Assembly (NCBI GenBank): GCA_900550635.1
Contig: URSZ01000073.1
Coordinates: 1 to 11,601, forward strand
Origin: an uncultured Prevotella sp.
GTDB taxonomy: Bacteria > Bacteroidota > Bacteroidia > Bacteroidales > Bacteroidaceae
Length of the DNA stretch: 11,601 nt
Reading direction: 5' to 3'
Below, one piece after another: positions 6,689-11,601 of the stretch. The first letter of the stretch is position 1. Every line of letters begins with the position of its first letter. Under the pieces are notes generated by a model that worked only from the letters and a program-made list of their open reading frames with translations, did not search any database and was not told the origin of the DNA. The translations under genes and the position numbers were made by a program.

Positions 6689-6771
6689 GGGAGCAAATAA
6701 AAAATATCTCTGAGATAATTTAAAATATGTCTGACATAATTCGAAATATGTCAGACATATTTTCCGCCCCC
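6689..6771. repeat. Intergenic element, copy 2: three contiguous 21-bp palindromic units
   Basis: The units lie at 6702-6722, 6723-6743 and 6744-6764. Their cores are TATCTCTGAGATA, TATGTCTGACATA and AAATATGTCAGACATATTT, all palindromic around one central base. Between units 1 and 2 the arm changes from CTC/GAG to GTC/GAC, so both partners change together and pairing is kept. The left end GGGAGC (6689-6694) and right end GCCCCC (6766-6771) are inverse complements at five of six positions, as at copy 1. Bases 6734-6763 match 3683-3712 of copy 1 at 29 of 30 positions in the same orientation. Confidence 0.85.
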
Positions 6772-6879
6772 TGAAAACCCGTTTGCGAAACGCCCGAAAA
6801 ATGCAGACATACTCCGACATGGCATTTGTCTTGTTGCGGAACATGCGTTTTTTCGCGCTTTTCATCGCCCGTTGTTCAT

Positions 6880-6887
6880 TACCTTTG
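6880..6887 (+). promoter_or_regulatory. Alternative upstream promoter box TACCTTTG
   Basis: It matches TAnnTTTG on the plus strand, 185 bases before the rhamnosidase start. No clear -33 TTTG is present at the right spacing. It could be a second, upstream rhamnosidase promoter or a chance match. Confidence 0.3.
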
Positions 6888-6910
6888 GCGCGTATTTCAA
6901 AAAAACAGGT

Positions 6911-6923
6911 GAAAAGTCTTTTC
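6911..6923. promoter_or_regulatory. Palindrome GAAAAGTCTTTTC overlapping the -33 region of the rhamnosidase promoter
   Basis: This is a perfect 6+1+6 palindrome ending 17 bases before the TAACTTTG box. It covers the place where a -33 element would lie. A DNA-binding regulator bound here would block or contact RNA polymerase. The assignment as an operator is an inference from position and symmetry only. Confidence 0.35.
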
Positions 6924-6940
6924 TTAAAGGAATAAAAAAG

Positions 6941-6948
6941 TAACTTTG
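6941..6948 (+). promoter_or_regulatory. Candidate rhamnosidase promoter (-7 box TAACTTTG)
   Basis: TAACTTTG fits TAnnTTTG exactly and follows AT-rich sequence. Transcription would start near 6954, leaving a leader of about 118 bases before ATG 7073. That is much longer than the leaders of sirtuin and mutS and leaves room for post-initiation control. Confidence 0.55.
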
Positions 6949-6954
6949 GAGATT

Positions 6955-7017
6955 ATGCGGCGTGCCCGGGCTTCGGTAACTCCTGGTGCACGGCGGCATT
7001 CTGTTTTAAAACCGTGA
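6955..7017 (+). CDS. Possible 20-residue upstream ORF in the rhamnosidase leader
   Basis: An ATG placed six bases after the TAACTTTG box opens a 20-codon frame ending in TGA at 7015-7017, 55 bases before the rhamnosidase start. The peptide (MRRARASVTPGARRHSVLKP) has five arginines. If transcription starts where the box predicts, the ATG would be at or next to the first base of the mRNA, so it could be read as a leaderless peptide. Chance is quite possible for so short a frame. Confidence 0.15.
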   Translation: MRRARASVTPGARRHSVLKP

Positions 7018-7072
7018 AAACAAGATTGTTAATCGTGCCGGTAAACTGCCCGGCAGCGCAAATTGTCCCGTT

Positions 7073-10000
7073 ATGAAGAGAAAAACGTTCCTCCTGATGT
7101 TGGTTTGCTGTATGCAATGGCTGTGTGTGCCCGCAGCCGGGTTGAAAGGGTTGAAAGTGGAATATGCGGCAAGTCCCCTCGGTATAGACACCCCGCGGCC
7201 GCGTTTCAGCTGGCAGATGACGGCCGGCGAACTCGAATACGGCATGCGGCAGAAAGCCTACCGCCTGTGGGTTTACGGCGAGGACGGCTCGTGCCTGTGG
7301 GATTCCGGCAAGGTTACGGGCGACAGGTCGCTCAACATAGCATACGCCGGGCAGCCGCTCGAGCCGGAGACACGCTACCAGTGGAAGCTGAGCGTGTGGA
7401 CGCAGAAAAACAAGGAAATATCAGCCTCGTCGTGGTTCGAAACCGGGCTTATGGAGCAGAACGACAAGGGAGCAAGGTGGAACGGGGCAAAATGGATAGG
7501 CGGAGGCAACGGCGACCTGGTGCTCTATTCGCACTACCTGCCCGAATTCAAGCTGAACTATGAGTTCCGGCTCGATAGCCTTTCCGGCGCGCCGGCCACG
7601 GCTTTCGTTTATGGAGCTAACGACATAAGGCTCATGGACGCCAACAAGAACCTATACGGCATATCGTGCAAAAAGAACGAATCATACATTAAAATAGAAC
7701 TGGACGCTTCGGCATTGCAAAGCGGCAAGGAGGCGGAAATAAAGGTGTACCGTGTGGGTTACAGCCCGGACGACAAGCCGGGAACGCCGCTGGCAACGCT
7801 TAAAGTGCCGCTGCCCGTGCTCGGAAAGGCGAACATTTACGGAAAGCATACCCTGACGCTTACTTCCGACATGGGGGTAACCACATTCTTCCTCGACGGC
7901 ATGGCAAACGTGGTGGGCGAGGTAAACATGAACCCCATAGGCCGCGGCGGCGACTATATCACCTTCCCCGTACTGGCCGATGTGGGCTTTTGCAGGCAAA
8001 GTAACGGGCAGTATCCCGACGCAGCCATTGAAATACGCAACATACGCAGCCCCGAAAACATACTCGCCACAATATATCCGCCCAAGGACGACAACGCGGA
8101 TAAGGGCAGCGCGATTTACATAACCAACCCGAGCCGCAACGCCGCACCAATGCTCCGCACAGTGTTTCAAACGCGCGGCAAGAAAATAGCACGCGCGCGG
8201 CTTTACGTAACCGCACGCGGAATATATGATTTTTACATCAACGGCCGGCGGGTGGGCAACGATTACTTCAACCCCGGCGAGACACAATACAACAAAACGC
8301 ATTTTTACCAGGCCTTCGACGTCACGTCATACCTGCAAAGCGGCCGCAACGCGGCAGGAGCCGTCTTGTCCGAAGGCTGGTGGAGCGGGGCAATAACCTA
8401 CACCGGCCGGCATTGGAACTATTTCGGCGACCGCCAGTCGCTGCTCGCAAAACTTGCCATTACATACGAGGATGGCGAGACGGAGTATGTGGTAACCAGC
8501 CCCGCGACGTGGAAATTCTTCAACAACGGGCCGGTTGTTTACGGCAGCTTCTTCCAGGGCGAAGTGTACGACGCGCGACGCGAGAAGGCAGTCGAAGGGT
8601 GGAGCACCGCCGCTTATGACGATTCAGCCTGGAAGGCCGCGTGCGAAGTCCCACTCGAAGGAAACATAAGCCTTGAATCCGGCGAGGCAAACCCGCGCGT
8701 CGACGATTATTCGCAGTACAACCTCACGGGTCAACTTTGTGAGCCGGTAAGGCAGGTAAAGGAACTCACGGCACAGTCGGTCGAGGAAATACGTCCCGGG
8801 GTTTACGTTTACGACATGGGGCAGAACATGGCAGGCGTGCCGTGCATAAAATTGGAAGGCTGCAAGCCTGGGCAGCACGTTTACCTGCGCTTTGCCGAAG
8901 TGAAATATCCCGCACTTCCCGCCTATGCCGGGCACGAAGGCATGATAATGCTCGAAAATATCCGAGGCGCCATGGCGCAGGACATTTACATAGCACGCGG
9001 GGGCAGCGAGACCATAACGCCGCGCTTTACCCTGCACGGTTACCGCTTTATAGAAATAACCGGTATCGACCGCCCGCTGCCGCTCGAGGCGGTAAAAGGC
9101 ACAGTGCTCAGTTCTGTGGGAAAACTTGCTTCGTACTACGAAACATCCAATCCTAAGGTAAACCGTTTATGGGAGAACATAATCTGGTCCTCTTACGCCA
9201 ATCTGCTTTCTATTCCCACCGACTGCCCGCAGCGCAACGAGCGCATGGGCTGGGCAGGCGACATATCCGTTTTCTCGCGCACTTCAACCTACCTTACCCG
9301 CGGGCCGCAATTCCTGCGCAACTACCTGCGGGCCATGCGCGACGTGCAACGCGCCGACGGGCGCTTTGCCGACGTTGCCCCGATAGGCGGAGGATTCGGG
9401 GGAATGCTCTGGGGAAGCGCGGGAATTACCATTCCTTGGGAATGCTACCTGCAATATCGCGACATCGCCTTGCTCGAAGAACATTATCCTGCCATGAAAA
9501 ACTACACGCAGTACCTCGTTGACAAGTGCGTGAACAAGGAAACGGGAATATTCGACCAAGGCCCTGCGTGGCCCGGAAACCTGGGCGACTGGCTTGCTCC
9601 TGAAAACCTCAAGAACGACGCAACGCTGCTTTGGGACGCTTATTTTATTTACGACCTCGACATAATGCGCCAGGTGGCGGGCATACTCGGGCACAAGGAC
9701 GACTCCGTGCGGTATGCCGGGCTTCGTGACGAGCGCGTGTCGTTCTTCAACCGCACTTACATAGACCCCGCAACGGGTAAGACCCGCTTTGCCGGGCAGG
9801 ACAAGCTCGTGGACACGCAGACTTCCTACCTTTTGCCTTTGGCCTTCGGAATTGTGCCTGACGACATGCGTTCAAAAGTGGCCGGTTGCCTTGTAAATAC
9901 CATACAGCGCGCAAACACGTCCGACGACGGCAAACAATGTCCTCCCTATTCGCTGATGACGGGCTTCATAGGCACGGCATGGATAAGCCGTGTGCTTTCC

Positions 10001-10546
10001 GATTGCGGTTACAAGGACGTTGCTTACCGTCTGCTCCAACAAACGTCATACCCATCATGGTTGTATTCGGTGGAGCAGGGAGCTACTACGATTTGGGAGC
10101 GTCTCAATTCATACACGCATACCGACGGTTTTGGCGGCAACAACCAGATGAATTCCTTCAACCATTACTCGTTCGGCTCGGTAGGCGCGTGGATGTATAA
10201 TTGCTCTTTAGGCATACAGCCCGACACCTTGAATCCGGGTTTCAAGCATTTCTTCCTTAAGCCGGAGTTCGACCCAACGGGTGCTATGAAGTACGCCCGC
10301 GGTTATTACGACTCGATGTACGGCCGCATAGCGAGCGGTTGGGAAGTTACGCCCAGGTCGGTGAAATACATGTTCCACGTTCCGGCCAATACAAGTGCCA
10401 CGGTATGCCTCCCCGCTGAAGGTTTCGGTCGTGTGGCAATGAACAGCCTGTCGCTAAAGGAGGGAAAGGACTACATCATCGAGGACGGCATTCTGAAAAT
10501 GGAACTCGACCAGGGCAGGTACAGCATAGAAATGTTCCGCAAATAA
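7073..10546 (+). CDS. Secreted alpha-L-rhamnosidase, glycoside hydrolase family 78
   Basis: The 1157-residue enzyme should release terminal alpha-L-rhamnose from plant or microbial glycans by an inverting mechanism, outside the cytoplasm. Residues 1-22 form a Sec signal peptide ending VPAAG. The cysteines there do not make a lipobox. An N-terminal Ig-like rhamnosidase domain follows (about 25-130), then WNGAKWIGG (136-144) and an inserted beta-rich, LamG-like segment (about 150-345). Next come the rhamnosidase N domain (about 365-530, ARGIYDFYINGRRVG), a beta domain (about 545-650, YVYDMGQNMAGV) and the (alpha/alpha)6 catalytic domain (about 680-1050). The C-terminal beta-sandwich completes it. 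DCPQRNERMGWAGD (717-730) holds the conserved acidic residues Asp717, Glu723 and Asp730. Glu1009 in TTIWERL is the expected second catalytic carboxylate, and NHYSFGSVGAW follows. The gene stands alone, without visible SusC/SusD partners. Its long leader and nearby palindrome suggest control by substrate. Confidence 0.94.
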   Translation: MKRKTFLLMLVCCMQWLCVPAAGLKGLKVEYAASPLGIDTPRPRFSWQMTAGELEYGMRQKAYRLWVYGEDGSCLWDSGKVTGDRSLNIAYAGQPLEPETRYQWKLSVWTQKNKEISASSWFETGLMEQNDKGARWNGAKWIGGGNGDLVLYSHYLPEFKLNYEFRLDSLSGAPATAFVYGANDIRLMDANKNLYGISCKKNESYIKIELDASALQSGKEAEIKVYRVGYSPDDKPGTPLATLKVPLPVLGKANIYGKHTLTLTSDMGVTTFFLDGMANVVGEVNMNPIGRGGDYITFPVLADVGFCRQSNGQYPDAAIEIRNIRSPENILATIYPPKDDNADKGSAIYITNPSRNAAPMLRTVFQTRGKKIARARLYVTARGIYDFYINGRRVGNDYFNPGETQYNKTHFYQAFDVTSYLQSGRNAAGAVLSEGWWSGAITYTGRHWNYFGDRQSLLAKLAITYEDGETEYVVTSPATWKFFNNGPVVYGSFFQGEVYDARREKAVEGWSTAAYDDSAWKAACEVPLEGNISLESGEANPRVDDYSQYNLTGQLCEPVRQVKELTAQSVEEIRPGVYVYDMGQNMAGVPCIKLEGCKPGQHVYLRFAEVKYPALPAYAGHEGMIMLENIRGAMAQDIYIARGGSETITPRFTLHGYRFIEITGIDRPLPLEAVKGTVLSSVGKLASYYETSNPKVNRLWENIIWSSYANLLSIPTDCPQRNERMGWAGDISVFSRTSTYLTRGPQFLRNYLRAMRDVQRADGRFADVAPIGGGFGGMLWGSAGITIPWECYLQYRDIALLEEHYPAMKNYTQYLVDKCVNKETGIFDQGPAWPGNLGDWLAPENLKNDATLLWDAYFIYDLDIMRQVAGILGHKDDSVRYAGLRDERVSFFNRTYIDPATGKTRFAGQDKLVDTQTSYLLPLAFGIVPDDMRSKVAGCLVNTIQRANTSDDGKQCPPYSLMTGFIGTAWISRVLSDCGYKDVAYRLLQQTSYPSWLYSVEQGATTIWERLNSYTHTDGFGGNNQMNSFNHYSFGSVGAWMYNCSLGIQPDTLNPGFKHFFLKPEFDPTGAMKYARGYYDSMYGRIASGWEVTPRSVKYMFHVPANTSATVCLPAEGFGRVAMNSLSLKEGKDYIIEDGILKMELDQGRYSIEMFRK

Positions 10547-10561
10547 AATATGCAACCGGCG

Positions 10562-10591
10562 TGCCCGGAGTTTGGTTCATCCCGCCGGGCA
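10562..10591 (+). terminator. Possible terminator after the rhamnosidase gene
   Basis: TGCCCGG (10562-10568) and CCGGGCA (10585-10591) form a seven-base-pair stem with a 16-base loop, 15 bases after the stop codon. Only a weak, interrupted T-rich tail follows (TTGTCCGTTGTG). Position and stem fit a terminator, but the long loop and poor tail keep it uncertain. Confidence 0.4.
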
Positions 10592-10791
10592 TTGTCCGTT
10601 GTGTCGCAATCTTTAACAAGATCCTAAAATCCGCAAGCAATCTCAATGGCAATCTCAATTGCAGTAAAGAGCTTGAACACTATGCATCATGATAGTATGA
10701 GCGTGAATTTTGTCCGATTTGTGCATACCTTCCCCTTACCCCACAATGCGACTTGAGGCAATACGCAGATTAAAACCATAAGGAACGGACT
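10592..10791. other. Gap between rhamnosidase and transposase, containing the unseen IS border
   Basis: No gene is seen. The stretch contains an 11-base direct repeat GCAATCTCAAT at 10637-10647 and 10649-10659, and an inverted repeat ACTAT/ATAGT (10680-10697). Because the transposase ends at 10792 on the minus strand, the terminal inverted repeat of its insertion sequence should lie somewhere here. The partner end is outside the window, so the border cannot be placed. Confidence 0.5.
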
Positions 10792-11601
10792 TTATCCGAA
10801 TCCAGTTTTGAAAGGTCTTGCATAAGCCCGGTTTTCAGTATAGATATTCAGCACGTATTGCCTTGCTGTCATGATCCACTTGGCAGGTACGGAGATGAAG
10901 CTGAAGACAAAAGCCTTTATGCGACTCGTTTCCTTGAGCCCGAAAGCCTTGGTGTCAAGCTTGCTAATGATGGTCTTATAGAAATTGTGTATCAATGCCG
11001 TAAGCAGAAGGAATACAGTGTTCTCTGACATGAACGACTTGGGGAGCCTGTTCCAGCCGAATCCGTTGTTCATATCATCGAATATACGCTCTTTGCCCCC
11101 ACGCTTGTTGTAAAATTCGACGATGTCTCTTGTTGATGAGTCATAATCGTTGGTAAGAATGGATCTGTAGGTGTATTCACCTTCCCACAAGTCAAGCTCT
11201 CCATCCATGCGCTTTTGTCTCTGAATGACAAGACGATAGCACTTGCCTTCCCATTTCTCAACAAGAATGGAATTGAGTTCAAACTGGATGCCGTTGATTT
11301 CCTCCGTCTTCCATCCCCTCAGTGAAAACAAGTCATCGTAGAGCGAACTGCATCTGTTGGCGCGGATGTAGAAGTGCGTGCAATGCTTCTCTATCTCACT
11401 GACAATTTCCTTCGAGCACGAACCACAGTCGGCTCTGAAGCGATTCACACGGATGCTGTTGGCTTCCAGTAGGGCAAAGAATCTCTTGTGGGTCTCAGCC
11501 TGATAAAAGCGCACATTTGTGTTACCATCGCTGTTCTCGATATAGACTATCTTGTCACCGATAACATATACGCCAGGCCTGTAGCCGAGGAACTTTTTGT
11601 A
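10792..11601 (-). CDS. IS1380-family transposase, C-terminal part (cut by window edge)
   Basis: The frame is open from the right edge to a stop at 10792-10794, giving the last 269 residues. The true start is beyond 11601. The GTG at 11514 is internal, because the frame continues upstream as YKKFLGYRPGVYVIGDKIVY, which fits the family. Visible DDE-transposase marks are FRADCGSCSKEIV, carrying a catalytic Asp, and the region YNKRGGKERIFDDMNNGFGW, carrying the expected catalytic Glu. The first Asp lies outside the window. The tail NTVFLLLTALIHNFY is also typical of the IS1380 DDE group. No internal stop or frameshift appears in the visible part, so the element may still be active. GC content looks lower than in the neighbouring genes, which fits recent arrival. 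Family assignment is from recognised motifs. Confidence 0.88.
   Translation of the reverse strand, partial: YKKFLGYRPGVYVIGDKIVYIENSDGNTNVRFYQAETHKRFFALLEANSIRVNRFRADCGSCSKEIVSEIEKHCTHFYIRANRCSSLYDDLFSLRGWKTEEINGIQFELNSILVEKWEGKCYRLVIQRQKRMDGELDLWEGEYTYRSILTNDYDSSTRDIVEFYNKRGGKERIFDDMNNGFGWNRLPKSFMSENTVFLLLTALIHNFYKTIISKLDTKAFGLKETSRIKAFVFSFISVPAKWIMTARQYVLNIYTENRAYARPFKTGFG
10792..11601 (-). mobile_element. Partial IS1380-type insertion sequence
   Basis: Minimum extent is given, defined by the visible transposase. The left end lies between 10592 and 10791 and the right end is beyond the window. The element lies next to the rhamnosidase gene, tail to tail, and has not interrupted it. Confidence 0.75.

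Larger units (their letters stand above)
6508..7072. other. 565-base intergenic region between mutS and the rhamnosidase gene
   Basis: No convincing gene is seen. From left to right it holds a small hairpin AGGCCTTTGGCCT just after mutS (6518-6530, no U-tract) and the palindrome CCGGCCGG (6536-6543). An imperfect hairpin follows at 6600-6626. Overlapping short inverted repeats are TTTTCG/CGAAAA (6639-6654) and GAAAAT/ATTTTC (6650-6670), which cannot both pair fully. Next come repeat copy 2 (6689-6771), two candidate promoter boxes (6880-6887, 6941-6948), a 13-base palindrome (6911-6923) and the structured leader of the rhamnosidase gene. That leader includes a six-base-pair hairpin at 7036-7055. 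None of the hairpins after mutS is a textbook terminator. Confidence 0.7.

Noticed and set aside
3672..6764. The 21-bp arrays as a CRISPR array
   Set aside because: Units abut directly with no spacers, there are only three per copy, and no cas gene is in the window.
3632..6865. Two short minus-strand reading frames (3632-3847 and 6677-6865) with a seven-residue repeat such as YFELCQT
   Set aside because: The shared peptide pattern arises because 21 bases is seven codons and the repeat lacks stops. The non-repeat parts of the two frames are unrelated and no start signals are seen.
6508..7072. A tRNA or other known structural RNA after mutS
   Set aside because: No cloverleaf arms or TTCGA-type loop pattern could be found. 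Only simple hairpins are present.
7073..7145. Rhamnosidase as a lipoprotein
   Set aside because: Signal-peptide cysteines occur in LVCC and WLC contexts, neither of which is a lipobox, and a normal cleavage site VPAAG follows.

Overview
The window looks like a piece of a Bacteroidota genome, most likely order Bacteroidales, with a GC content that appears to be in the mid-50s. The evidence is promoter boxes of the Bacteroidota form TAnnTTTG ahead of most transcription units, A-rich sequence rather than clear Shine-Dalgarno sites before several start codons, a tandem set of FKBP prolyl isomerases, a zinc-cysteine-free class III-like sirtuin, a long GH78 rhamnosidase and an IS1380-type transposase. 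The genus cannot be fixed by eye.

Layout. Bases 1-70 are almost pure G and C in homopolymer runs and are probably a contig-end artefact. Bases 76-2734 hold a minus-strand unit of three FKBP-type peptidyl-prolyl isomerase genes. In order of transcription these are a cytoplasmic FklB-like protein (2063-2668), a lipoprotein paralogue broken by a one-base frameshift (1070-1970) and a Sec-secreted paralogue (135-1070). The unit ends in a perfect 13-bp-stem terminator (76-113). Diverging from it on the plus strand are a sirtuin-type NAD-dependent deacylase (2892-3596) and mutS (3904-6507), each with its own TACTTTTG promoter. A large secreted alpha-L-rhamnosidase follows (7073-10546) behind a leader of about 120 bases. 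The right edge is an incomplete minus-strand IS1380-family transposase (10792 to beyond 11601).

The most unusual non-coding signal is a pair of roughly 84-base intergenic elements, one on each side of mutS (3660-3744 and 6689-6771). Each holds exactly three contiguous 21-bp units, most of them hairpin-forming palindromes. One unit pair shows a compensatory C/G exchange. The two copies share a 30-base core with one mismatch in direct orientation, so they bracket mutS and its promoter.

How the genes work together: the FKBP genes look like a protein-folding set addressed to different compartments. Sirtuin and mutS are housekeeping genes that happen to be adjacent. The rhamnosidase is a glycan-degrading enzyme standing alone, with no SusC/SusD pair in view. 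The insertion sequence marks a less conserved right flank. No clearly new multi-gene system is visible. The repeat pair around mutS and the frameshifted FKBP are the points most worth following.
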